A stretch of 64,000 bases of DNA from Chlamydomonas sphaeroides (GCA_001662425.1 BDDC01000032.1:85553-149552); one strand, 5' to 3'; positions 51,109-60,189 are shown, counted from the stretch's first letter. Notes: generated by a model from the letters alone, not told the origin. Numbers and translations: made by a program.

Positions 51109-51810
51109 TCATTGAAAGGTAGTAGCATTCAGGGTAGCATCCGACGAGCCACTGTCCTGCAAGTCCCGCAAGTCCGAGGCGGGCGTCGCAGAAACTCGGA
51201 CGAGCTTGTAACGCCGGTCTGTGCCGGGAACGCGTCCTGCTGTTTTTGCCACCAGCTCGTTGAAAAGCGTCGCTGCACGCGATGCCGGTGCAGCCAAACA
51301 CTCTTTCACTTTGTGGATCACTGCATCCACAATGCCAATGTCGATTGTCTTAAGGTCAAAGACCGGCAACTTTGTGATCGTGCCGATGAACGTCAATTCC
51401 GTAATGCAGAACACGACAATGTAGAAAAAGCACCGCGACATGACAACGCCGATACTCTGCTTGCCAAACCAGAACCATATCGCAAACCCGATCGAAAGAA
51501 AGATCGCAAGAATGAGGATGGTCGACTGGAAGGCCAGCACGCGCAGGGTCTTGTTATGCGACTCGTGCTCTGCTCCGGTCTTTGTGATGTTCACGGTCAG
51601 CAGGTTCTGGGACTTGGTGTCTTCGCTGATCCATGGTCTGATCTTTGCACACGATTCTTTGATGTACTGCTTCATGGTGTTGATCACCAGGGCGGCTTCG
51701 GCGTCCGCGACAAACATGAAGAACAGCGTCGGAACCGCGCATGTAATAAGACCTGCGCTGATGATCACGCGCGCGACAATATCGCCAACGGACTCGTCCC
51801 CGTCGACCAT
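51109..51810 (-). CDS. Multi-pass membrane protein (pair member B)
   Basis: 233 aa with hydrophobic segments IISAGLITCAVPTLFFMFVA, AFQSTILILAIFLSIGFAIW, and MSRCFFYIVVFCITELTFIG, separated by a polar region (SCAKIRPWISEDTKSQNLLT). The C-terminal ~85 residues are soluble (VDAVIHKVKECLAAPASRAA, LFNELVAKTAGRVPGTDRRY). The pattern (helix, polar helical region, two helices, polar end) parallels the neighbouring gene at 50485. Start region GGAAGAGTAGAGTTTG before the ATG. Confidence 0.7.
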   Translation of the reverse strand: MVDGDESVGDIVARVIISAGLITCAVPTLFFMFVADAEAALVINTMKQYIKESCAKIRPWISEDTKSQNLLTVNITKTGAEHESHNKTLRVLAFQSTILILAIFLSIGFAIWFWFGKQSIGVVMSRCFFYIVVFCITELTFIGTITKLPVFDLKTIDIGIVDAVIHKVKECLAAPASRAATLFNELVAKTAGRVPGTDRRYKLVRVSATPASDLRDLQDSGSSDATLNATTFQ

Positions 51811-51865
51811 TTTCCTTTTTCAACAAACTCTACTCTTCCGTGTGTAAAAGATTGTAATTAAATAA
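51811..51865. promoter_or_regulatory. Divergent promoter between membrane protein B and propeller-like gene
   Basis: 55 bp, AT rich, with AAAGATTGTAATTAAATAA; the 12-bp GATTGTAATTAA at 51850-51861 also occurs at 44655-44666, between another divergent pair. Confidence 0.4.
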
Positions 51866-52702
51866 ATGTCATCGAAACAGTGCGTGTATCAAGCAACTGG
51901 CGATTACCAGTGTGTAGAGGGTGTAGAGGGGTTTCGAGGTGGCGGCCGGTTGATCGCGGCGTGCGAGAGAAAGGAGCAGGAGAAGCGCACGATCCAGCAA
52001 ATGGCAGCCAACCCCGGGCAGGGCCCGTTGTTTGCATACGTCACCGTCAACGGTGAGATTGCCGTGAACACCGGGTACAGCACGTTCATCAAGGGTCTAG
52101 GAAAGTATGTAGCTCTAGACGGAAACTTTGGGTGCGTCATCGGCACAGACAACTACGTGTACTGCTCGCACAACATGAACTCACCTGACAATGACTGGTA
52201 CCGAAAGGACGGTATGGGGAAGGCTATTACGGTCACCGGCAACCGGGCGTGCCTCGTGGGTATGGACGATGGTGTGTACTGTTCAGACAACATCTTCTCA
52301 CCGGCGAGTGATTGGTACAAGAAAGAGGGTGGTATCAAGGCGATCCAGATTGCCGGGGGGTCCGCTTGCGCCATCGGCAACGGCGACGGCCAGGTCTACT
52401 GCACAGGGGCCATCACGTCGCGCGCTAACGACTGGCGACAGCTGGGGAACGTGCCGGGCGGGCGGCGATTCGACACCATTGCCTTTGATGGCAACCGCGT
52501 ATGCGGCATTAGCGAGGGCAGTGGCAGCGATGTCAACACACTGATGTGCACAGACTTCGAGCATCGGCGTGGCGGCTGGAGGGTGCAGCTGGGTGGCGAC
52601 AACCTGTCCCAGGTGTCCTTCGGGCGTGACAACACCACACACGGCTTGACCGCAAACGGAGACGGCTTCCGGTCGGGCCCCACGATCCCGCATTACGGGT
52701 GA
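51866..52702 (+). CDS. Beta-propeller-like (tectonin-type) virion protein with CxYxATG motif
   Basis: 278 aa. It opens MSSKQCVYQATGDYQCVEG, the C-x-Y-x-A-x-G-x-x-x-C motif shared with 28595-29206 and 63506-63805. From ~75 there are at least four repeats of ~45 residues: GKYVALDGNFGCVIGTDNYV, YCSHNMNSPDNDWY, then KAITVTGNRACLVGMDDGVY, CSDNIFSPASDWY, and KAIQIAGGSACAIGNGDGQV, YCTGAITSRANDW. The repeats, with V/I-x-C and W/Y ends, resemble tectonin/tachylectin or YVTN-like propeller blades. A carbohydrate-binding virion surface role is plausible. Ends RSGPTIPHYG. Confidence 0.8.
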   Translation: MSSKQCVYQATGDYQCVEGVEGFRGGGRLIAACERKEQEKRTIQQMAANPGQGPLFAYVTVNGEIAVNTGYSTFIKGLGKYVALDGNFGCVIGTDNYVYCSHNMNSPDNDWYRKDGMGKAITVTGNRACLVGMDDGVYCSDNIFSPASDWYKKEGGIKAIQIAGGSACAIGNGDGQVYCTGAITSRANDWRQLGNVPGGRRFDTIAFDGNRVCGISEGSGSDVNTLMCTDFEHRRGGWRVQLGGDNLSQVSFGRDNTTHGLTANGDGFRSGPTIPHYG

Positions 52703-52871
52703 CGTACGCGCATCTCAATGAATCTCATCATCTGAATGAGAGGTCCATCATCTCAAAGTTAATCTCATCTCAACGCATCTCTCACGGCTGCGTCGTATTA
52801 ATAATAGTTGTCACATGTCACATCGCATATAAAGTCCCCTGTCGCGTGATCTTGTGTGAAGGCCAGCAACG
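52703..52871. promoter_or_regulatory. Intergenic region with TATA-like box before SNF2 helicase
   Basis: 169 bp with degenerate AATCTCATC repeats, then a CGCATATAAAG box about 45 bp before the ATG at 52872. No gene seen. Confidence 0.4.
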
Positions 52872-54764
52872 ATGTCGAACTCCTGCGTGTTCCACGTCTT
52901 GCCCTACCAGCGCAAGGCCATCAACTGGATGAAGGGGCGCGAGGACGACAACGACATTGCATACAAGAAGGGCGGTATCATCGCCGATGAGATGGGCCTC
53001 GGCAAGACCCTGACGACGATTGTGTTCATCCGGGAGCGCATGATCGAGGACTCCGTGCTGTGTTCGGGCGTCGTCGCCAATACGAAGCCCAACCTCGTCA
53101 TCTGCGAGCGGATCAATTTTTGCCACTGGATTGAGACCATGCACCGCTTCGACTTTACCGAGGTCTTGGCAAATGCGATCACTGAAAGGACCTTGAAGCG
53201 GTCGACGACGACGACCTCTTTTCGCTATGTCGTCATCGACACGTGCACCGACCTCCCCAAAGATTTCGGCGCCCTCATCAGCACGACCGACTTTACGCTC
53301 ATCACGTCCTTTGACGTCATCAAAAACTTCCGCATGGCGGACAAGCGGGAGGCCCTCTTCAAGACGACGTTCAAGCGCATCTTCGTGGACGAGGCGCACA
53401 TGATGAAGAAGGAGAGCAGCAACACGTGCGACGTCATCTCGTCGTTGCAGGCAGACTCGCGGTGGGCCCTGACCGGGACGCCCATCACGAATACCTCGTC
53501 GGACCTGGCGTGCCTGCTGCAGTGGGTCACCGGCGTCAAGAAGATCAACGACGATGAGATTCCCAAGTACCTCGCGCGTTTCATGCTGCGGCGCACCCTG
53601 CAGAATGTGCTCGAGTCAAACCCTCCCAATCGCGCGGAGCTGGAGCTGCCGCCTATCACGACCAAGACGATCTACATCCAGCTCAAACCGTGGGAGTGGG
53701 AGCACCACAAGCAGTTTTACATGAAGACCAACCTGACGGACTTCAACGTGACGTGCTTTCAGAGCATGTGCTGCTTCTCGGAGATGCATCAGTCTGACTT
53801 TGGCATGGCCGACAAGAAGAAGAACAAGAAGACCCCCGAGTCCCCCTCGGGCGGCAGTGCAGATGACCCGTCGTGGAACGGCATGCTCGAGGGGCTCATC
53901 GTCCTGTCGGATGTCTTTCGTCCGGCCATGTTCACCATGGACGACCCGCGCCTGACCATGTGCAGAGACATGGAATCGTCCAAGATCACCGCGGTCGTCG
54001 AGCACATCCGCGAGGTGCTGCGCACTTCGGAGAAGGCCAAGATCGTGGTGTTTGTGCAGTTTGTGGGGCCCCTGCTCAAGCTCCGCGAGGAACTGGTCAA
54101 GCTCTCGATTCGCGTCAACGTCATCTACGGCAACGTGGACGATGACTCGCGCGAGACCGCGATCCAGGCATTCTCCGGGCGCGGGGAAGAGGCACACGAC
54201 GACGTGGATGTGCTGATTGCGCAGATCAAGATCGCGTCGCAGGGCATCAACCTGCAGGGCGCCAACCACGTGGTCATCTTTGCGCCGAGCTGGATGCCCA
54301 CGGAGGACATGCAGGCGGTGCGCCGCGTATGGCGGCGAGGGCAGAAGCAGGCCGTGCACGTGACGCGGTTTGTGGTGGAGGACAGCATCGAGGAGTACGC
54401 GCTCGCCATGCAACGGTGCAAGTTGGAGCTCTTCCAGCAGTATCTGGCCGACAACCCCGGCGAGTCTCCCGAGGACATGCTGGACGCCATCTACGGCAAA
54501 TTTGATCCCTGGCTCCCGTCGGGCCACGACGTCAAAGCCATCCGCGAGCTGTTCTGGGGAAAGGTCAAGGAGGTCACTGAGGCATCGACGTGCCTAGGAT
54601 TCCACGACGCGCTGCTCCAGGAGATGCACACGCGCACGCTGGCCCCGCGCACGCCGAAGCGCCGGCGCGTGCAGCAACGGACGAGCGACACGGAAGAAAA
54701 AGGGAGCAACGGAGCGGAGGCCACCACGTTGAAGATCTGCGCAGACCTGCCGATCTGCTGGTGA
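52872..54764 (+). CDS. SNF2-family SF2 helicase/ATPase
   Basis: 630 aa. SWI2/SNF2 motifs in order: the Q-motif-like PYQRKAINWM near the start, Walker A IIADEMGLGKTLTTIVFIRE (~36-55), DEAH-type RIFVDEAHMMKKE (~173), TGTPITNTSSDLACLLQW (~198), then in lobe 2 IVVFVQFVGPLLKLREEL, AQIKIASQGINLQGANHVVI and RRVWRRGQKQAVHVTRFV (motif VI). NCLDV SNF2-like proteins of this size act in transcription, chromatin or repair. The C-terminal RTPKRRRVQQR end is basic, perhaps a nuclear-localisation signal. A CATATAAAG TATA-like box precedes it at ~52827. Confidence 0.93.
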   Translation: MSNSCVFHVLPYQRKAINWMKGREDDNDIAYKKGGIIADEMGLGKTLTTIVFIRERMIEDSVLCSGVVANTKPNLVICERINFCHWIETMHRFDFTEVLANAITERTLKRSTTTTSFRYVVIDTCTDLPKDFGALISTTDFTLITSFDVIKNFRMADKREALFKTTFKRIFVDEAHMMKKESSNTCDVISSLQADSRWALTGTPITNTSSDLACLLQWVTGVKKINDDEIPKYLARFMLRRTLQNVLESNPPNRAELELPPITTKTIYIQLKPWEWEHHKQFYMKTNLTDFNVTCFQSMCCFSEMHQSDFGMADKKKNKKTPESPSGGSADDPSWNGMLEGLIVLSDVFRPAMFTMDDPRLTMCRDMESSKITAVVEHIREVLRTSEKAKIVVFVQFVGPLLKLREELVKLSIRVNVIYGNVDDDSRETAIQAFSGRGEEAHDDVDVLIAQIKIASQGINLQGANHVVIFAPSWMPTEDMQAVRRVWRRGQKQAVHVTRFVVEDSIEEYALAMQRCKLELFQQYLADNPGESPEDMLDAIYGKFDPWLPSGHDVKAIRELFWGKVKEVTEASTCLGFHDALLQEMHTRTLAPRTPKRRRVQQRTSDTEEKGSNGAEATTLKICADLPICW

Positions 54765-54831
54765 TTTGTGATGACGGCGAACTGACTTAATAATGAGGAG
54801 AGAGACTTTTAAGTAGAGAAGAGAGAGAGAG

Positions 54832-55635
54832 ATGACTACGCGCCGTGATGCGCTAGCTCACTCGCAGGACACATTGGATGACTGGCCGTCGGTCGTTCTG
54901 GTCTGTCCGCTTGCCGGTGCTGCGTTCATTGACGCCACTGCGTTGCGCGTCGCGTGCATGGTCTGTTCCATGTCTGCTACTGCTACTACGGGGTTTCGCG
55001 GGGAGGACGTTGCCGTGCATGCAAGTATGAAACCACTGCGCGTCCAACGACTCTCTGGGTGTTCGTTTCCGGTCTTTGCGTTGGACGCTCGGCAGGAGGA
55101 CGTCAATGTTATCTTTGCGTATCTGAAGTCCATGTTGCGCGCGCGCTCTGTGCTGCACCGGGACAAGCGACACGTTGTCATCTTGAAGAACGCGGACGCA
55201 TGTACGCGAAGGGCGGTTGTAACACTACGCTGCATCATGGAGCAGTTTTGCCACAACGCAGTGTTCGTCATCATCACGAAATATCGGAGTAACCTAGGGA
55301 CCGACTTTCTGTCGCGTTGCGCAACAATCAGTCTCACGTCTTCTTCTTCTACGGATCATAGATCTTCCTCTCCTCCAAAACTTTGCAACTGGATAGAGAG
55401 TCACTTTTGTTCAGTTCGTGTTGATGACATCATTACTCTGCAGATGGTCGAACAGCTCATCAGGATGGCTGCCATTCCCATCGCTGAGCACGGAATCATC
55501 GCATTCCTGCACGCAGTTGCTGAGTCGCTGTCCGTGGAGCTTGCTGCCCACGCAGACGTCCTCTGGCGAAAGTCAGGGAGCTGGCCAGCGGCTTTGCGTT
55601 ACATCATTACCGAAGGGCTGTGCTCAATAAAATGA
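54832..55635 (+). CDS. Degenerate RFC-like clamp-loader subunit
   Basis: 267 aa. The N-terminal AAA+ strand is degenerate (PSVVLVCPLAGAAFIDATAL): no G-x-x-G-x-G-K-T Walker A. Further on the pattern is RFC-like: RHVVILKNADACTRRAVVTL aligns with the Walker B/sensor region, MEQFCHNAVFVIITKYRSNL (as in RFC3/RFC5 and delta-prime), and FLSRCATISL, the conserved SRC arginine-finger motif. It probably forms a noncatalytic clamp-loader subunit that opens PCNA (10783). Leader TAAGTAGAGAAGAGAGAGAG. Convergent with MutS7. Confidence 0.72.
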   Translation: MTTRRDALAHSQDTLDDWPSVVLVCPLAGAAFIDATALRVACMVCSMSATATTGFRGEDVAVHASMKPLRVQRLSGCSFPVFALDARQEDVNVIFAYLKSMLRARSVLHRDKRHVVILKNADACTRRAVVTLRCIMEQFCHNAVFVIITKYRSNLGTDFLSRCATISLTSSSSTDHRSSSPPKLCNWIESHFCSVRVDDIITLQMVEQLIRMAAIPIAEHGIIAFLHAVAESLSVELAAHADVLWRKSGSWPAALRYIITEGLCSIK

Positions 55636-55652
55636 AATAGTGTGGCCACCAT

Positions 55653-58649
55653 CTAGGTGATTGCTCGGAATGCTACACCCTGACTCGTCATGACAGGCAG
55701 CTGAAGACTGCGGCGACCGCTGTGGACATCATCGTGGCATGCACGGCACAGCGGCGCCAGGTTTGCGCGCTGGTTCTTGTGGAAATGACCCACATGGCCT
55801 GCAGCGTCGGCCTGCGCCTGAGGGACGATGTGGTGTGTCTCCTCTGCCGGAGCCTCTTTGCAGAGGCAACACACGTCCATGTAGACATGACTGTTGTAGT
55901 TTGATTTCTTCTGAGCAACCAGGTCTTCTTGGATGTGCAGGACCTCGCGACGTATCACGTGCGCCGCCGCCATGAACGCAGCGTCCAGGTTCATTGCACG
56001 TGCCACCTCCAGACCATACAGCAGCTTGCCCTGGCCAGGGGATAGCCGTCGGTCATAGACCAGTGCGCCGGTGTCAGGGTTGTACAGCACGCCGAGGTGA
56101 TAGACGTGGATCCTCGTGCACGCGCGGACCGTCGATACATGCGGCAGCTCGTGAAGGTGTGTTGCGATCATGAAACAGGCCTCCCGTTGTTCCAGGGTCA
56201 AGCACGCCGCGCCTACAATTGAGATCGCCGATGCCGACTCCGTGCCGCTGCACAGCTCGTCACCGACGACCAATGTGCGCGGGCCCGCGCGACGCATGAT
56301 GCCCGCAAGGTCCGCGAGCTCGACCATGAACGTGCTCTTGCCCCGGTAGATGTCGTCGCGGGTCACCATGCGTGTGAAGATGTCTTGGAACGGCACGAGC
56401 TCCAGGCACTGACACGCCACAAAGAAGCCCGCCTGTGCCATCAGAACCGCCAGCGCCACCGCTTTGCACAGCGTGCTCTTACCAGCCGCATTGACGCCGT
56501 AGAGCAGCATGCCGAGGGTCTCATCGTCGCCCAGCCGAACATCATTGGGAACGTAGGTGTGCTCCATGTAATCCAGGCGCTCCACGATGGGATGGCGGAC
56601 GCCGGTGCAAACGAGGCATGACCGTGCGCTCGAGTGAAGTGGAAGGAGCGTGGGGCGGACGAGCCCGTACCGTGCAGCGTCAAGTGCAATGGATGCGTGG
56701 ACGTCCAGCACGGCGACGCCCCTGGCCACGACGCGCAGGTTCTCATCGAGGCTCATCAAAAAATGGGCCAGGAGTTCGCTGGCGCGCCGCGCGCAAGTCG
56801 ATTCGAGGAAGTCGCGAGCCGCGGCACTCTCTTGCGCCGCGTCGCGCACGGACGCGTGCGTAAACTTCACGGTGCTCTTGTTCTGCTCCAGGACAATGAG
56901 CGACGCTTCTGCGCCAAGGAGGCTCTTGATGATCTCGTATCGTCGCGGCGTGCACGTCGCGTGCGTGCAGAGGTCATCAGAGGTGCCCAGGCGTATCCAC
57001 GTATCGTCGATCTTCGTCTTGGTCGTGTTGGGTTCCGTTCCTGCTCCTGCGGCAGCCGCCGCAATGACACGCGCCTTCAGGTCGTCGACCCACTTGGTGG
57101 CTGCAGTGGCATATTCAGCGACACGACCGCGCGCCTCATCTACATCAGAGAATGTCCCGGGTTGAATGTTGCCGGCGTCGTCGATGACCGCGAGTTCCTC
57201 GAGGAGCACACGGACCCGATCGTAGATTTTAGGTTTTGATTCCGACTCCTCAAAAAAGATCTTTTCTGCGGCTGCCGCTGGCGGCAGGGCCTCCACGACG
57301 TTGACGATTTTGACCAGCGTGTCCCGCAGCGGCGGAACGTCCCTAAGGAAGGACAGTGACCGCGTATGATGGAGAGATGACATCTGTAGTATCAGAGCCC
57401 ACCGGCGCATGATGCGCTCAATGTCGAGCGTGCCACGCAATCCTCGGTGGACCATCGCCGCCGCTGCACAGCCGGCGGCATCCGACAGGGCCTCTGTGGC
57501 GTCGTATCGGCGCACGAGTTCATCGTGACAGTACGTTGGCTGCAGTAGTCGCTCCTTCAGCAGGCGTCGGCCGGCGCTGGTCACGCAGCCATCCAGTTGG
57601 CGCCACAGGCACTTTCTGGCGGCGTGCTCGTCGTCGTACGTGTGTGGAACCACGTCCAGGTTCTTCAATGCATGCGGAGACAGTCTCACCAGGCGCGTCC
57701 GTCTAGTTGTGGAACTCGCAGTCGAGTCCTCGCCAAAGTACGTGACCGGCTGCGGGAGCCCCGTGATGAGCGTCTCGTCGTGCTTGTGCGCAAAGTCCAG
57801 GACCGCAACGTATGCCGTCAGCGCCAGCGCGTGTCGCTCCATGCCCACAAACTCAGCGGGACCGACCATGCCCATCTTGTGCCCTGAGAAGACCTTCCTG
57901 AGTATGGTATTCTGGTAGGCCGGCCGACCGAACTCGTGCTTCTGGCCGGTGCGGTCGTGTGTCAACGCCGGCAACGACAGTGCACAGCGGACGTCGCAGT
58001 CGCTCGAGAGCACGTCGCCTATGAGCAGCGCCTCGCACACGTCGTATCCGTTGATGCGGGAAGCCAAGTCTTCCAGGACGTCGCCAGAACTCCAGACTTC
58101 GAAGACGTGGCTGCTCCCCGTGCGAAGATCTATCAGGGCAGCGCCCGCGGCAGCCAGGCGCGTCTTCCTTCGGCTGCTGCTGTTGCTACGGCTGTTCTCA
58201 AAGGCGACGCAGAGGAGGTACTGATCAAATGTCATCTCTTCACATGGACCAGATGCATCGTCCACGTACGTGCCCTTGCTGACGACGCGAGTTACTGCTC
58301 TGGTAATGTTGTTACTCCCCGAAGGTCCCGAAGAGGTCTGGTTGACGATGACCACGGTGCAGCCGCCGTGGACGAGCACCGAGAGGTACTTGGACAGTGC
58401 TGCAACAGGAAACCCAGCCAACTCGGGGTTGGTGGGGGACACCTCTGCAATGTTCTTGTTCTTGCGTGTCGCATGGATGTTAAGCTTCGCGCATACGTCC
58501 TTGACGTTGCAACCGCGTTGGTGGCAGCCGTAGATCTCGTAAAAGCTGCCCACTTCATACAGGAGCACCACATCCTCTCCGTAGGTCTGCTTGTACTCCT
58601 GGCAAATGCTGTCGTACTCTTCAAAAACAGTCATGCCCTGCTTCCCCAT
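55653..58649 (-). CDS. MutS7-type mismatch-repair protein with C-terminal HNH nuclease domain
   Basis: 998 aa from ATG 58649 (58670 or 58634 also possible). Domain I holds the mismatch-reading F-Y-E motif (LLYEVGSFYEIYG). The ATPase domain has Walker A LLYGVNAAGKSTLCKAVALA (~715) and Walker B LVVGDELCSGTESASAI, followed by FMIATHLHELPHVS. The extreme C-terminus (~925-975) is an HNH endonuclease: CCLCKEAPAEETHHIVP, then QRANLAPLCRACHDDVHSGR. This MutS-HNH fusion defines MutS7, known from mimivirus-like viruses and octocoral mitochondria; it can recognise and cut mismatched DNA without MutL/MutH. Leader GAGCGAGAGTGAGAGCG. Confidence 0.95.
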   Translation of the reverse strand: MGKQGMTVFEEYDSICQEYKQTYGEDVVLLYEVGSFYEIYGCHQRGCNVKDVCAKLNIHATRKNKNIAEVSPTNPELAGFPVAALSKYLSVLVHGGCTVVIVNQTSSGPSGSNNITRAVTRVVSKGTYVDDASGPCEEMTFDQYLLCVAFENSRSNSSSRRKTRLAAAGAALIDLRTGSSHVFEVWSSGDVLEDLASRINGYDVCEALLIGDVLSSDCDVRCALSLPALTHDRTGQKHEFGRPAYQNTILRKVFSGHKMGMVGPAEFVGMERHALALTAYVAVLDFAHKHDETLITGLPQPVTYFGEDSTASSTTRRTRLVRLSPHALKNLDVVPHTYDDEHAARKCLWRQLDGCVTSAGRRLLKERLLQPTYCHDELVRRYDATEALSDAAGCAAAAMVHRGLRGTLDIERIMRRWALILQMSSLHHTRSLSFLRDVPPLRDTLVKIVNVVEALPPAAAAEKIFFEESESKPKIYDRVRVLLEELAVIDDAGNIQPGTFSDVDEARGRVAEYATAATKWVDDLKARVIAAAAAGAGTEPNTTKTKIDDTWIRLGTSDDLCTHATCTPRRYEIIKSLLGAEASLIVLEQNKSTVKFTHASVRDAAQESAAARDFLESTCARRASELLAHFLMSLDENLRVVARGVAVLDVHASIALDAARYGLVRPTLLPLHSSARSCLVCTGVRHPIVERLDYMEHTYVPNDVRLGDDETLGMLLYGVNAAGKSTLCKAVALAVLMAQAGFFVACQCLELVPFQDIFTRMVTRDDIYRGKSTFMVELADLAGIMRRAGPRTLVVGDELCSGTESASAISIVGAACLTLEQREACFMIATHLHELPHVSTVRACTRIHVYHLGVLYNPDTGALVYDRRLSPGQGKLLYGLEVARAMNLDAAFMAAAHVIRREVLHIQEDLVAQKKSNYNSHVYMDVCCLCKEAPAEETHHIVPQAQADAAGHVGHFHKNQRANLAPLCRACHDDVHSGRRSLQLPVMTSQGVAFRAIT

Positions 58650-58686
58650 CGCTCTCACTCTCGCTCTCACTCTCGCTCTTTATGTC

Positions 58687-59580
58687 CTAGGTGTCGAATT
58701 CCATGCCGCTCGCCGTCGTGGCATTTGCAGCGGTCCCGAAGAGGAGCTGCAAGACAAACTGGATGGCGGGCTTCTGCAGTGACTCCTGGGGGATGCGGGG
58801 CATGAGAACGTCAAAGAACACAAAGAGCGAGCCGCGGCGCGTGTCGGGGTCGGGGCCGGAACTCCCGACCGGCAGCATACGCTCATCGCCAACGCGAAGG
58901 CCCTTCCCCTTGATCATCAGGACGCGCTGCGCAGATTGCGCCGCGTACACGATAGGTAGCATCGTGCCGTCCAGGTGGCGGATGTGGTACGTCTGGCCGT
59001 AGAGGTACTCATAAAAGGTGACGCTCTGTGTCATGTGGAGGTCGTACTGGTTGAGCGTGCAGTCGATGGTGAAGCGCGGGTGTCCAGCGATCTTCACGCA
59101 GACCACGATGTCTCCATACAGCCCCGCCTCGTCGGGGCTCTCATCCCCCATACCGGCGAACCGGAACTCATTCGCCCCATCGTCGTGCACGTCGACCAGC
59201 TTGATGTAGACGCTCGTTCGTGTCATGGCACACCTGTCTCTTCCTCGGCGTGTCATCACGACCACCTGCTTGACGGCACAAACGTACACCTCCTCCAGGC
59301 TCACTTCCATGTTGACCACAATGTCACAGGGAGGTGTCACGGTACTCTTCGCGGCAGTTTTGGAATGGCGGGTATTCTTCTTCTTGCTATTGAAAGTCTT
59401 GTCGTGCTCCGTTCGCCTCCTGTAGAGACGCCACATGGCCATCAACAGAACCGCATTCGTGTAGTATCCAGTTGCATGGAGCGGTATCAATTCCCCGGAG
59501 GTCACGTCCCCGGAGGTCACGTCCCCGGAGGTCACGGTCACGTCCCCGGAGGTCACGGTCACGTCCAGAGAGGTAGACAT
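58687..59580 (-). CDS. DnaJ C-terminal (Hsp40 substrate-binding)-like membrane protein without J domain
   Basis: 297 aa. A DVTSGDVTVTSGD repeat (~9-30, coded by a GTCCCCGGAGGTCAC array at 59488-59560) precedes a short hydrophobic stretch (YYTNAVLLMAMWRLY). From ~90 the protein resembles the Hsp40 C-terminal substrate-binding domains: VVNMEVSLEEVYVCAVKQVV (sheet I start), FRFAGMGDESPDEAGLYGDI, VVCVKIAGHPRFTIDCTLNQ, YDLHMTQSVTFYEYLYGQTY and GKGLRVGDERMLPVG (Glycine-rich end). No HPD J domain or zinc fingers are present. It may capture substrates and anchor them at a membrane. Confidence 0.78.
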   Translation of the reverse strand: MSTSLDVTVTSGDVTVTSGDVTSGDVTSGELIPLHATGYYTNAVLLMAMWRLYRRRTEHDKTFNSKKKNTRHSKTAAKSTVTPPCDIVVNMEVSLEEVYVCAVKQVVVMTRRGRDRCAMTRTSVYIKLVDVHDDGANEFRFAGMGDESPDEAGLYGDIVVCVKIAGHPRFTIDCTLNQYDLHMTQSVTFYEYLYGQTYHIRHLDGTMLPIVYAAQSAQRVLMIKGKGLRVGDERMLPVGSSGPDPDTRRGSLFVFFDVLMPRIPQESLQKPAIQFVLQLLFGTAANATTASGMEFDT

Positions 59581-59693
59581 GTGCTAACCAACTTGAATGT
59601 CTTTTTCACGACCCGTCGAACGCCCTCCAAAACACATGACATGACATCAAAATTTATCTCGCATCTTCTGTAAAGAAAGGTCATATACATACA

Positions 59694-60116
59694 ATGTCGA
59701 CAGCACTCAACCGTCTGAAATACGATACGTGCGCTTACAGCAAAGCCCTCGGGGAGAGCGTTGCACCCATCGACTACGTCCTGAACCCGATCAAGTATGA
59801 ACACTGCGGAAAGTGCAGGATGGAACTGGGCATCGTGGGAGGCACCGCCGTGTCGCACATCAAAGGTAACCTCGTGGACCTCGAGAACGACCTCTTTAAC
59901 ATCACCCGACCCATATCCAGGTGCCCTGATTTCAAGTACCATCCAGGCGAGGTAGGCCGTCCTATCGTGACCCCCAAAGACCCATCCGTCACTTGCGGGC
60001 GCAAACCCAACCCGCCCATCGACACCACCCTACAGCACCTGCGGTCCTGCCAGATGGTGCAGTACCCGGAGATCCCCCAGCCGCCGTACACGCAACGCTT
60101 TACGTGCCCACGTTGA
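59694..60116 (+). CDS. Small conserved virion-type protein (NRLxYDxCAY type)
   Basis: 140 aa. The beginning ALNRLKYDTCAYSKALGESV, then APIDYVLNPIKYEHC, with later Cys and Pro (CRMELGIVGGTAVSHIKGNL), matches short conserved giant-virus virion-type proteins that share an R-L-x-Y-D...Y...ESVGPxDYxL signature; the minus-strand gene at 60635 carries the same (FTRLNYDKNSYETTLTESVG). The end is Pro rich (YPEIPQPPYTQRFTCPR). Preceded by ATATACATACA (TATA-like). A hairpin plus T run follows its stop. Confidence 0.82.
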   Translation: MSTALNRLKYDTCAYSKALGESVAPIDYVLNPIKYEHCGKCRMELGIVGGTAVSHIKGNLVDLENDLFNITRPISRCPDFKYHPGEVGRPIVTPKDPSVTCGRKPNPPIDTTLQHLRSCQMVQYPEIPQPPYTQRFTCPR

Positions 60117-60168
60117 AAAAGTTTTACTACATCCCCAAAGTCCCCAAAGTCTCCAAAGTCCCTAAAGT

Positions 60169-60189
60169 CCGGGGTTCACCCCTTTTTTT
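60169..60189 (+). terminator. Hairpin plus T-run after the 140-aa gene
   Basis: GGGGTTCACCCC followed by seven T's, after several CCAAAGTC-type repeats (60135-60170). A four-base-pair stem with a U run suits a transcript-end signal. It lies between convergent genes. Confidence 0.4.
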
